A stretch of 7,095 nucleotides of DNA from an uncultured Eubacteriales bacterium. Its GTDB lineage: Bacteria > Bacillota > Clostridia > Christensenellales > Pumilibacteraceae. Positions 1 to 6,783 of this stretch are shown here, in pieces. Both the position numbers and the translations under genes were made by a program. Position 1 is the stretch's first letter. Every line of letters starts with the position of its first letter. The stretch is from positions 1 through 7,095 of the forward strand of contig USBU01000062.1 in the NCBI GenBank assembly GCA_900553005.1, written 5' to 3'. A model generated the notes under the pieces. It saw only the letters and a list, made by a program, of their open reading frames with translations. It made no database searches and was not told where the DNA came from.

Positions 1-30
1 CGTGGGCTCGGAGATGTGTATAAGAGACAG
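1..30. other. Nextera (Tn5) sequencing adapter, not native DNA
   Basis: Bases 12-30 are the 19-bp Tn5 mosaic end AGATGTGTATAAGAGACAG, and bases 1-11 are the tail of the Read 2 (i7-side) Nextera adapter. The first four bases of the standard 34-nt oligo are missing. Native sequence starts at 31. An open frame running through the adapter on the plus strand begins MGSEMCIRDR, which is adapter translation and not a protein. It then runs antisense to glgD, so no gene should be called there. The adapter identification is from memory of the published oligos and the match is exact. Confidence 0.98.
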
Positions 31-67
31 AATATATTCTTACGGCTGCGAAAACTTTACTGCTTTT

Positions 68-1180
68 TCAGACAATCGTATTTTTTGGCAGAAAATACGG
101 CCGTGTTTCATGCCCGCTGAGCATACGGTTTTCGAGAATGTGCGAAAATTTGTCCGCGATTACGCAGTTGACTCTGCTGCCGGCGTCAACCACTACGTTA
201 TTAAACAGGATCGAGCCAGTTATTTTTGCGCCCTTAGCCACGCGCGCGCCGCGGAACAGAATGGAATTTTCAACCTCGCCCTCTATTACGCAGCCGTCCG
301 AAATCATGGAATTTTTCACTCGGCCGCTTTCCTCTATACGGCAGGGAGCGCTGTCCCGCACCTTGGTGTAGATAGCTCCACCGCTACGGAAAAGCTGATC
401 TCGGGTATTTTTATCCAAAAGCTGAAGAGAATGCTTATAATAATTGGCCATAGTATCGATGCTTGCGAAATATCCGCCGTACTCGTAGCCGTAAATATTG
501 TAGTCGTCCACGCCGCGAATAAGCACGTCGCGCGAAAAACTTTTATAACCAAGCTCCTCGGCGCCGTCTATAATGCTTAAAAGAAGCTGACGGTTGATAA
601 TAAGCATATTGGTAAAAACGTTTTTAACGCCGCTCTGACGCGCAGACGTCACCACCTTGCGAACCCTGCCGCCGCTGTCCAGCTCCAAAGAAGTGCGGAC
701 CTTACCGTCTGCGTCGTTAAGCCGCTTTACCCGATACACTACGGTTATATCCGCGTGCTTGGCAATATGATAGCCGAGCGCCTCGGAAAAATCGATATTA
801 CATACGTTGTCGCAGTCGGACATGACGACGTAGGTCTCGGTAGCCTCCCTAAGATAATAAGCGCAGTTGGAGATCGCCTCAAACCGAGAGGAATATACGG
901 CGGCGCTGTCGCGGCCGAAGGGCGGCAGAATGACCAGTCCGCCGTTTTTTCTGGACAAATCCCAGCTTTTGCCGCTGCCTATATGCTCCATAAGCGACTG
1001 ATAATTGTACTTTGTAATTACTCCTACGTTGAATATTCCGCTGTTGACCATATTGGACAGAACAAAATCTATCAGCCTGTACCTTCCGCCGAAAGGCACG
1101 GACGCAAGAGTGCGCGCCGCTGTCAGTTCGTTTATTTCCTTGTCGTGTATATTTGAAAATATTATTCCCAGTGTTTTCAT
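68..1180 (-). CDS. glgD: Glucose-1-phosphate adenylyltransferase, GlgD subunit
   Basis: This 370-aa protein is the GlgD-type partner of GlgC in ADP-glucose synthesis, acting in the cytoplasm. It has the nucleotidyltransferase-like fold at the N-terminus (about 1-240, with PFGGRYRLIDFVLSN near 29-43 and IGSGKSWDL near 67-75) and a left-handed beta-helix-like C-terminus with short hexapeptide-style repeats (about 280-345). Compared with GlgC it lacks the GGxGxRL nucleotide loop (residues 5-20 read GIIFSNIHDKEINELT), the Lys before PAV, and the EEKPANP glucose-1-phosphate segment. It is therefore probably non-catalytic or weakly catalytic and modulates GlgC, as is known for GlgCD pairs in Bacillota. 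Length is normal for the family. The ATG start follows GGAGGG by 6 nt, and the gene is last of the visible operon, 18 nt after glgC. It ends in TGA at 68-70, so it is complete despite lying close to the adapter. Confidence 0.95.
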   Translation of the reverse strand: MKTLGIIFSNIHDKEINELTAARTLASVPFGGRYRLIDFVLSNMVNSGIFNVGVITKYNYQSLMEHIGSGKSWDLSRKNGGLVILPPFGRDSAAVYSSRFEAISNCAYYLREATETYVVMSDCDNVCNIDFSEALGYHIAKHADITVVYRVKRLNDADGKVRTSLELDSGGRVRKVVTSARQSGVKNVFTNMLIINRQLLLSIIDGAEELGYKSFSRDVLIRGVDDYNIYGYEYGGYFASIDTMANYYKHSLQLLDKNTRDQLFRSGGAIYTKVRDSAPCRIEESGRVKNSMISDGCVIEGEVENSILFRGARVAKGAKITGSILFNNVVVDAGSRVNCVIADKFSHILENRMLSGHETRPYFLPKNTIV

Positions 1181-1186
1181 CGGATA

Positions 1187-1192
1187 CCCTCC
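1187..1192 (-). promoter_or_regulatory. Ribosome binding site of glgD
   Basis: GGAGGG sits 6 nt before the glgD ATG, in the 18-nt gap after the glgC stop. It supports the chosen start and independent initiation within the operon mRNA. Confidence 0.8.
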
Positions 1193-1198
1193 GGACAG

Positions 1199-2380
1199 CT
1201 ATTTGTTTTCGATAATTTCACCGGCAGCAATTCTGCTTCCCGGCTTTACGACGCAGTCTCTACCGATAAGCGCAATGTGATCTTTGTCGCTGCCGGCTCC
1301 TCCGATCGTAACTCCGTCTCCTAAAACGACATTTTCATCGATGATTCCGTAATCGACGGTCACGTTTCTGCCGATCGCCGTACCGCGCATTACTACGCTG
1401 TTGCGTATCACGCTGCCCTCTCCGACGGACACGTCCTCGGATAAAACGCTGTCGATAACAGTTCCCTCGATTTCACAGCCGGCGGTATAAACCGAATTTA
1501 TTACGCTGCCCGCCGTACCGATATACGACGGAGGAAGCGGCTCGTTGCGCGAATATATCTTCATATCCTGATCGTTAAGATTTAAACGGGGGTTACCGCC
1601 AAGAAGATCCATATTGGCCTCCCACAGCGACCTGACGGTGCCCACATCCTTCCAGTAGCCCGAAAAAGCGTAAGCAAACATTCTTTTGCCCGCCTTGAGC
1701 ATGTAAGGAATAATATTTTTACCGAAATCGTTTTGAGAGTTTTTATCCGACTCGTCACGCTTAAGCTCCTCGACCAGAACGTCCTTTTTGAATATGTAAA
1801 CGCCCATGGAAGCATGATTGCTTTTAGGATTAGCCGGCTTTTCCTCAAATTCAGTTATGCGGTTATTCTCTCCGAAGCTCATTATGCCGAAGCGAGAGGC
1901 CTCCTTTTCGTCCACGTCGATGACAGCTATCGTACAATCCGCGTTGTTTAAGACATGCTCGGTCAGCATTTTGGAATAATCCATTTTGTAAATATGATCG
2001 CCGGAAAGAATCAGCACGTTTTCCGAATCGTACTTGTCAAGAAAATGCAGGTTCTGATAAATTGCGTTGGCCGTGCCCTTGTACCACTCGCCGCCCGTCT
2101 TGGCCTGATAGGGTGAAAGCGTATGCACGCCGCCGCTGGCGCGGTCCAGATCCCACGGCTCTCCGCTGCCGATATATTCGTTTAATACAAGAGGCTCGTA
2201 CTGCGTAAGCACTCCCACCGTATCGATATTGGAGTTGGTACAGTTGCTGAGCGTAAAATCTATGATTCTGTATTTAGACCCAAAGGATACGGCCGGCTTT
2301 GCAACGCCGGAGGTTAACGCGTAAAGTCTTGTGCCCTGTCCGCCGGCAAGCAGCATTGCAATACATTTTTTCTTTTTCAC
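1199..2380 (-). CDS. glgC: Glucose-1-phosphate adenylyltransferase (ADP-glucose pyrophosphorylase), catalytic subunit
   Basis: This 393-aa enzyme makes ADP-glucose and pyrophosphate from ATP and glucose-1-phosphate, the committed step of bacterial glycogen synthesis. Visible motifs are AGGQGTRL (12-19, nucleotide loop), AKPAVSFGSKYRIIDF (27-42), WYKGTANAI (99-107), LSGDHIYKMDY (125-135; D128 matches the catalytic Asp), FEEKPANP (178-185; K181 matches the glucose-1-phosphate Lys) and YWKDVGT (242-248). A beta-helix C-terminal domain follows from about 290 to 385. The position of the E. coli fructose-1,6-bisphosphate-responsive Lys (K39) is Gly25 here by my hand alignment, so classical E. coli-type activation is unlikely. 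The start is GTG, 8 nt after AGGAGG and overlapping the glgB stop by 4 nt (GTGA). A later ATG at codon 9 would fall just before the nucleotide loop and has no comparable ribosome binding site. It ends in TAG. The next gene, glgD, encodes its probable heteromeric partner. Confidence 0.97.
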   Translation of the reverse strand: MKKKKCIAMLLAGGQGTRLYALTSGVAKPAVSFGSKYRIIDFTLSNCTNSNIDTVGVLTQYEPLVLNEYIGSGEPWDLDRASGGVHTLSPYQAKTGGEWYKGTANAIYQNLHFLDKYDSENVLILSGDHIYKMDYSKMLTEHVLNNADCTIAVIDVDEKEASRFGIMSFGENNRITEFEEKPANPKSNHASMGVYIFKKDVLVEELKRDESDKNSQNDFGKNIIPYMLKAGKRMFAYAFSGYWKDVGTVRSLWEANMDLLGGNPRLNLNDQDMKIYSRNEPLPPSYIGTAGSVINSVYTAGCEIEGTVIDSVLSEDVSVGEGSVIRNSVVMRGTAIGRNVTVDYGIIDENVVLGDGVTIGGAGSDKDHIALIGRDCVVKPGSRIAAGEIIENK

Positions 2381-2394
2381 TTTTTTATCCTCCT
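2377..2394 (-). promoter_or_regulatory. glgB/glgC overlap: internal ribosome binding site and slippery heptamer
   Basis: On the minus strand the last glgB codons read AGG AGG ATA AAA AAG TGA. AGGAGG (2389-2394) lies 8 nt before the GTG of glgC (2378-2380) and is also a tandem Arg-Arg codon pair in glgB. GTGA is shared between start and stop, so coupled translation or re-initiation is expected. The same bases contain the heptamer A-AAA-AAG (2380-2386), in phase for a -1 slip. Such a slip would bypass the TGA and continue in the glgC frame. Confidence 0.75.
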
Positions 2395-4242
2395 GTTCTT
2401 TTTGACAAGATAAACGCCGGACATCGGCTGCACGTCCATTACAACGCTGTGAGTAAACCCGTGGGCAGGAATCTTTTCGGCGCGGTAACTGACCTCGCTG
2501 CGGTCAAAGCCGGCCGCCGAAGAGCTGAGCTTAACGGTATAAGTGCCTCTGTCCGCACCGAAGCGGTAATTGCGGTACGGCACCGGAGAAAAATTGATGA
2601 CCGCCAGCACGGAATTGCCCTTTTTATCCATACGCTCGTACACGATGACGTTTTGCGTGTTGTCGTCAACCACATGCCAGCGGAAGCCGTCAAAGCCTCC
2701 GTCGCACTGCCACAGCGGAGCATTATTCCTGTAAAAAGCGTTCAGCGCGCGCACAAACTCAGACGTTTCGGCATGGCGTGGAAAGTCAAGCAGCAGCCAG
2801 TCAAGCTGACGGCGATAATCCCATTCGATAAACTGACCGAACTCGCAGCCCATAAACAACAGCTTTTTACCCGGATGCGCGTACATATTCATCAGATAAT
2901 TTCTCAGCCCAGCAAATTTCATATCGTAATCGCCTGGCATTTTGTTTAAAAGCGAACATTTGCCATGCACGACCTCATCGTGCGACACCGGCAAAATATA
3001 ATTCTCGCTGAAGGCGTAGGTTATTGAAAAAGTAAGCGCATTATGCTTACCCGCGCGGAACAGCGGATCCGTCCTGGCGTAATCAAGCGTATCGTTCATC
3101 CAGCCCATATTCCACTTGAAATTAAAGCCCAGACCGCCCGCGCTTACCGGCGCGGTCACCAACGGCCATGCGGTAGATTCCTCAGCAATCATCATTGCGT
3201 CCGGGTGCCGCGCGAAAACCGCGGTATTCAGCTTTTTTATAAAAGCGACGGCCTCTTCGTTTTCCCTTCCGCCGAAACGGTTAGGCTCCCACTCTCCGTC
3301 CCTGCGTCCGTAATCAAGATACAGCATACTAGCCACGGCATCTACCCTGAGTCCGTCCACGTGATAGAGGTCGAACCACATCATGGCGTTGGAGCACAAA
3401 AAACTTTGGACCTCGCCTCGGCCGTAGTCGAAGCAGCAGGTCCCCCATTCCTTATGTTCGCGTCTGAGAGGACTTGCCGGCTCGTAAAGAGGACGGCCGT
3501 CGAAAAGAGCCAGACCGTTATCGTTTTTGGGAAAGTGACCGGGCACCCAGTCGAGAATAAGTCCTATGCCGTTTGAATGCAGCTTTTCCACCAGATAACA
3601 GAAATCCGCCGGCGTGCCGTAACGCGACGTCGGCGCAAAATAACCCGTAACCTGATACCCCCATGAGCCGTCGAAAGGATATTCGGCCACTCCCATAAGT
3701 TCCAGATGAGTATAACGCATCTTTTTGAGATAACGCGTTATTTCGTCCGCAAATTTGCGGTAATCGTACACGTTGCCGTCCGGATAGGTGCGCCATGAGG
3801 CTATATGCGCTTCGTAAATATTAACCGGCGAAGCGTATATATCGCGTTTTTTCTTTTCTTCGGCATATTTATCGTCGCATACGCGTATTTCGTTTATCGG
3901 ATAAGCCTTGCTGTTTGTTCCCTCGTGCGTTTCGCAGTGAAGCGCATACGGATCGGATTTATAAATAAAAGCCCCGTCCGCCGTCTCGATAAGGTATTTA
4001 TAACCGTCGTATTTTTTAACTCCGCCGGCTTCCAGCTCGTAAACGCCGTCGCCCGTCCTTTTCATTACGCCCTTACCGGCGTCCCAGCCGTTGAAATCTC
4101 CGATTACGGAAACTCCCTTTGCCGCCGGAGCATAAACGCGGAATAAAGCTTTACCCTTGCTCTCGTCGAGCGAGCAGCCGAAATACCGGTACGCGTCGTA
4201 AAGCTCTCCCTGATGAAATTTTTTTTCGTCCAAAACATTCAT
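2377..4242 (-). CDS. glgB: 1,4-alpha-glucan branching enzyme (GH13)
   Basis: This 621-aa cytoplasmic enzyme cuts alpha-1,4-glucan chains and re-attaches them through alpha-1,6 bonds, creating glycogen branches. A CBM48-type N-terminal domain (about 29-115, with FRVYAPAAKGVSVIGDFNGWD) precedes the GH13 catalytic barrel (about 140-500) and an all-beta C-terminal domain (about 525-615). The four GH13 regions are present: DWVPGHF (231-237), GLRVDAV with nucleophile D301, AEEST with acid/base E354, and VSHDEVVH with D422. It lacks the extra N-terminal module of the 728-aa E. coli enzyme, as is usual for shorter Bacillota forms. The ATG start is supported by an AGGGGTGA ribosome binding site and by the N-terminal pattern FHQGELYDAYRYFG, which resembles related proteins. 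It is the first gene of the operon, downstream of a good promoter, and overlaps glgC by 4 nt. No defect is visible. Confidence 0.97.
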   Translation of the reverse strand: MNVLDEKKFHQGELYDAYRYFGCSLDESKGKALFRVYAPAAKGVSVIGDFNGWDAGKGVMKRTGDGVYELEAGGVKKYDGYKYLIETADGAFIYKSDPYALHCETHEGTNSKAYPINEIRVCDDKYAEEKKKRDIYASPVNIYEAHIASWRTYPDGNVYDYRKFADEITRYLKKMRYTHLELMGVAEYPFDGSWGYQVTGYFAPTSRYGTPADFCYLVEKLHSNGIGLILDWVPGHFPKNDNGLALFDGRPLYEPASPLRREHKEWGTCCFDYGRGEVQSFLCSNAMMWFDLYHVDGLRVDAVASMLYLDYGRRDGEWEPNRFGGRENEEAVAFIKKLNTAVFARHPDAMMIAEESTAWPLVTAPVSAGGLGFNFKWNMGWMNDTLDYARTDPLFRAGKHNALTFSITYAFSENYILPVSHDEVVHGKCSLLNKMPGDYDMKFAGLRNYLMNMYAHPGKKLLFMGCEFGQFIEWDYRRQLDWLLLDFPRHAETSEFVRALNAFYRNNAPLWQCDGGFDGFRWHVVDDNTQNVIVYERMDKKGNSVLAVINFSPVPYRNYRFGADRGTYTVKLSSSAAGFDRSEVSYRAEKIPAHGFTHSVVMDVQPMSGVYLVKKNRRIKK

Positions 4243-4251
4243 AAAGCGTGT

Positions 4252-4259
4252 TCACCCCT
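4252..4259 (-). promoter_or_regulatory. Ribosome binding site of glgB
   Basis: AGGGGTGA ends 9 nt before the glgB ATG. It matches the anti-Shine-Dalgarno complement except for one base and supports the start. Confidence 0.65.
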
Positions 4260-4304
4260 GTAGGCATAGAAGTCCGTAAAACCGCGTGCATTTAAACTAT
4301 CTTT

Positions 4305-4333
4305 ATTATACGATATAAAGCTGCATAAATCAA
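4305..4333 (-). promoter_or_regulatory. Predicted sigma-A promoter of the glgBCD operon
   Basis: On the minus strand TTGATT (-35, 4328-4333) is followed by a 17-bp spacer and a perfect TATAAT (-10, 4305-4310). Transcription should begin near A4298, giving a leader of about 56 nt before glgB. No intrinsic terminator is obvious in that leader. The sequence upstream of the -35 is A/T-rich and could act as an UP element. Confidence 0.8.
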
Positions 4334-4411
4334 TACTTAATTTGAAAATAATTATAAAATATTTAAAAACCCGCATTATGTAAGAAAAAACATATACGAA
4401 GCTGAAAGCAA

Positions 4412-4450
4412 GGCCGACAAACGCGATAAAAGTCCCGCGTAAAAACGGCC
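4412..4450. repeat. Nested inverted repeat between the two divergent promoters
   Basis: Outer arms GGCCG (4412-4416) and CGGCC (4446-4450) enclose inner arms ACGCG (4421-4425) and CGCGT (4436-4440), with a 10-nt loop and short A-rich internal bulges. It lies between the glgB and glnN promoters. The rest of 4334-4508 is A/T-rich with no coding frame or other signal I can support. It could be a protein-binding site, a small structured RNA, or chance, since the arms are short. Confidence 0.3.
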
Positions 4451-4508
4451 GCGCAGATAATTATATTCGCCGGCTTCCGCGATTATTTAGCTTACGACCG
4501 TAAATCGA

Positions 4509-4538
4509 TTGACAAAATACGTTTTTTTATAATATACT
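4509..4538 (+). promoter_or_regulatory. Predicted sigma-A promoter of the glutamine synthetase gene
   Basis: A perfect TTGACA (-35, 4509-4514) is followed 18 bp later by TATACT (-10, 4533-4538). A perfect TATAAT at 4528-4533 is also present, but only 13 bp from the -35, so the exact -10 is ambiguous. Transcription should start around 4540-4546, giving a leader of roughly 80-88 nt. I saw no clear GlnR-type TGTNAN7TNACA operator over the promoter. Confidence 0.8.
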
Positions 4539-4542
4539 TTTA

Positions 4543-4590
4543 TCGTTTGAAAGCGACGGCGCCGTGGGAAGTGACTCCTGCGGCGTTTTG
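4543..4590 (+). promoter_or_regulatory. Structured 5' leader of glnN with tandem hairpins (ANTAR-target-like)
   Basis: Hairpin 1 is a 5-bp stem, UCGUU (4543-4547) with AGCGA (4552-4556), closing a UGAA loop. If its innermost pair is open the loop is the hexamer UUGAAA. Hairpin 2 starts 2 nt later. Bases 4559-4569 pair with 4576-4586 over 11 consecutive pairs (three of them G-U), around the hexaloop AGUGAC (4570-4575), and a UUUU run covers 4586-4589. A hexaloop with A at position 1 and G at position 4 is the recognition feature of RNA targets of ANTAR antiterminators such as EutV and NasR, which regulate nitrogen genes in Bacillota. Hairpin 1 does not carry that loop, so the match is partial. 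Hairpin 2 plus the U run could also be a weak attenuator terminator. No ANTAR gene is in this window. Confidence 0.4.
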
Positions 4591-4612
4591 CGCAATCAGG
4601 TATTAAATATCA

Positions 4613-4618
4613 AAGGAG
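4613..4618 (+). promoter_or_regulatory. Ribosome binding site of glnN
   Basis: AAGGAG lies 9 nt before the ATG at 4628 and sets the start of the glutamine synthetase. Confidence 0.85.
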
Positions 4619-4627
4619 CGAGATCAT

Positions 4628-6709
4628 ATGAGCAGAATACCCGAAATGTTCGGCAGCCTGGTGTTTAACGATTCCGTAATGCAGAAATGTCTGCCAAAGG
4701 AAACATACAAGGCATTTAAAGCGCTGGTCAAGGCAGGAGAGCCTCTCACCCCCGAAATAGCCAACGTCATCGCCAACGAAATGAAGGAATGGGCGATTTC
4801 CAAGGGCGCGGCGCATTTCACGCATTGGTTTCAGCCGATGACGGGTATAACCGCGGAAAAGCACGACAGCTTTATTACTCCCGCAGGAGACGGCACCGTA
4901 ATCATGAACTTTTCGGGCAAGGAGCTTATAAAGGGCGAGCCCGACGCGTCCAGCTTTCCAAACGGCGGACTGCGCTCCACCTTCGAGGCGCGCGGCTACA
5001 CCGTATGGGATCCGACCTGCTACGCGTTTATTAAGGACGGTACGCTGTGCATTCCTACCGCCTTTTGCTCTTACTCGGGACAGGTGCTGGACAAAAAAAC
5101 GCCGTTATTGCGCTCTACCAAAGCTTTGTCGGCTCAGGCCGTCAGGCTTATAAAGCTTTTCGGCATAGAAACAAAGCAGGTTACCGTAACCGTAGGACCA
5201 GAGCAGGAATACTTTCTTGTAGATAAACAGCTTTACCTTAAACGCAAGGATCTGATATTTACCGGCAGAACGCTTTTCGGAGCCAAGCCGCCAAAGGGAC
5301 AGGAGCTGGAGGATCATTACTTCGGCAATATCAAGCCTAGGGTACTTAAATTTATGGCCGACCTTGACGAAGAGCTTTGGAAGCTTGGCGTCCCCGCGAA
5401 AACGCGCCACAACGAAACCGCTCCGTCGCAGCACGAGCTGGCGCCTATCTTCTCCGTCGTCAACGTAGCGGCGGACCACAACCAGCTTACGATGGAATTT
5501 ATGAAAAAAATCGCCGACAGGCATAATCTTGCATGTCTGCTTCACGAAAAACCCTTTGCCGGCGTAAACGGCTCGGGCAAGCATAACAATTGGTCGATAT
5601 CCACCGAAGAAGGCGAAAATCTTTTGGATCCGGGAAAAAATCCGCAGGACAATCTGCTTTTCCTGACGATACTGAGCGCCGTCATCGCCGCGGTTGACGA
5701 TCATCAGGATTTACTGAGACTGTCTGTCGCCAGCGCCGGTAACGATCACCGCCTGGGCGCGGCAGAAGCTCCTCCTGCAATAATTTCCATGTATTTGGGC
5801 GACGAACTGACCGCGATACTGGACGCCATTTCCGAAGATAAAGCCTACGAAAAGAAAAAGACGGCAAAAATGGATATGGGCGTGGGCGTCATTCCGGCAT
5901 TTATGCAGGATACGACGGACCGCAACCGCACGTCGCCGTTTGCCTTTACCGGAAATAAATTTGAATTCCGTATGCTGGGTTCTACGACCAACATCTCCTG
6001 CCCGAACACCATGATAAACGCTGCTGTCGCGGAAAAACTTGACGAATTTGCGTCGAGACTGGAAAACAGCGACAATTTTGAAACTGACGTAAAAAAGCTT
6101 ATAAAGGATACTTACTTAAAGCACAAGAGAATCGTTTTCAACGGCAACGGATATTCCGACGAATGGACTAAAGAGGCCGAACGCCGCGGACTGCTTAATC
6201 TGAAAAGCACTCCGGAAGCGCTTGTCCGTTACACCGACGATAAAAACGTAAAGCTTTTGGAAAAGTACGGCGTCTATACTCCTTTGGAAATAGCTGCGCG
6301 AGAAGAAATTCTGTTGGAAAATTACTGCAAGCTGATAAACATAGAGGCGCAGACCATGAGCGAAATGGCGGCGCAGGAAATAATACCCGCCTGCGTAAAA
6401 TTTACCTCTTCATTGGCGGAAAGCGCCGCGCGCAAGAAAACTTTGGGGATTTCGGCCGTGACCGAAACCGATCTTGCCGCACGGATTTCCGCACTTACGG
6501 ACAGAGCATACGCCGCCCTGATCGTACTGAACGAGCTGATTGCATCGGTAAAACAAACTGCGGACAGAAAACAGGCCGCTTTCGATTACCATGACAAGGT
6601 GCTCAGCGCGATGAACGAGCTGCGCGCAAACTGCGACGAGCTGGAAAAATCGGTATCCAAAGAATATTGGCCCTTCCCGACCTACAGCGAGCTGCTGTTT
6701 TCCGTATAA
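4628..6709 (+). CDS. glnN: Glutamine synthetase type III (GSIII)
   Basis: This 693-aa cytoplasmic enzyme makes glutamine from glutamate, ammonium and ATP. Its length fits the GSIII class (about 700 aa) rather than type I (about 450). Visible features in order: a GSIII N-terminal domain with FGSLVFND (8-15) and HFTHWFQPMTG (63-73); GPEQEYFLVD (190-199) with metal-binding Glu candidates E192 and E194; NETAPSQHELAP (262-273) with E263, H269 and E270; VNGSGKHNNWS (313-323) with the conserved H319; RNRTSPFAFTGNKFEFR (432-448) with the substrate and phosphate-binding Arg residues; and a helical C-terminal extension (about 540-693) typical of GSIII. No tyrosine-adenylylation motif of type I enzymes was recognised. 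Family members form dodecamers. The gene has its own promoter and structured leader, diverges from the glycogen operon and is monocistronic as far as visible. It is also often annotated glnA; type III is clear, the symbol less so. Confidence 0.96.
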   Translation: MSRIPEMFGSLVFNDSVMQKCLPKETYKAFKALVKAGEPLTPEIANVIANEMKEWAISKGAAHFTHWFQPMTGITAEKHDSFITPAGDGTVIMNFSGKELIKGEPDASSFPNGGLRSTFEARGYTVWDPTCYAFIKDGTLCIPTAFCSYSGQVLDKKTPLLRSTKALSAQAVRLIKLFGIETKQVTVTVGPEQEYFLVDKQLYLKRKDLIFTGRTLFGAKPPKGQELEDHYFGNIKPRVLKFMADLDEELWKLGVPAKTRHNETAPSQHELAPIFSVVNVAADHNQLTMEFMKKIADRHNLACLLHEKPFAGVNGSGKHNNWSISTEEGENLLDPGKNPQDNLLFLTILSAVIAAVDDHQDLLRLSVASAGNDHRLGAAEAPPAIISMYLGDELTAILDAISEDKAYEKKKTAKMDMGVGVIPAFMQDTTDRNRTSPFAFTGNKFEFRMLGSTTNISCPNTMINAAVAEKLDEFASRLENSDNFETDVKKLIKDTYLKHKRIVFNGNGYSDEWTKEAERRGLLNLKSTPEALVRYTDDKNVKLLEKYGVYTPLEIAAREEILLENYCKLINIEAQTMSEMAAQEIIPACVKFTSSLAESAARKKTLGISAVTETDLAARISALTDRAYAALIVLNELIASVKQTADRKQAAFDYHDKVLSAMNELRANCDELEKSVSKEYWPFPTYSELLFSV

Positions 6710-6783
6710 CGCTAAACGTATAAATATTTTACAAGCCGACGATAAGTAAATACACAAAAAAACAATATTTTCATTTCCAAATC

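Noticed and set aside
31..67. Terminator or glgA start after glgD
   Set aside because: Only 37 native bases remain; there is no hairpin with a T tract, and no ribosome binding site with a start codon.
2..580. 192-aa plus-strand ORF at the left end
   Set aside because: Its start lies in adapter sequence and it runs antisense to the well-supported glgD; no recognisable protein features.
2299..2949. 216-aa plus-strand ORF antisense to glgB, and other long antisense ORFs (3043-3576, minus 5105-5704)
   Set aside because: They lie wholly opposite conserved coding sequence, lack ribosome binding sites that I could see, and have arginine/histidine/valine-rich shadow composition with no domain pattern.
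4501..4545. GlnR operator over the glnN promoter
   Set aside because: No TGTNAN7TNACA match found by eye around the -35 and -10.
4543..4600. Glutamine riboswitch (glnA RNA) upstream of the glutamine synthetase
   Set aside because: The leader lacks the conserved core I know for that class (GGAAGUAGG and GAAGGAACGC segments), and its pairing pattern is two simple hairpins.
4543..4627. T-box or cobalamin riboswitch, prompted by GGGAAG and GACUCC segments
   Set aside because: There is no T-box AGGGUGG element, and the leader is too short for either class.
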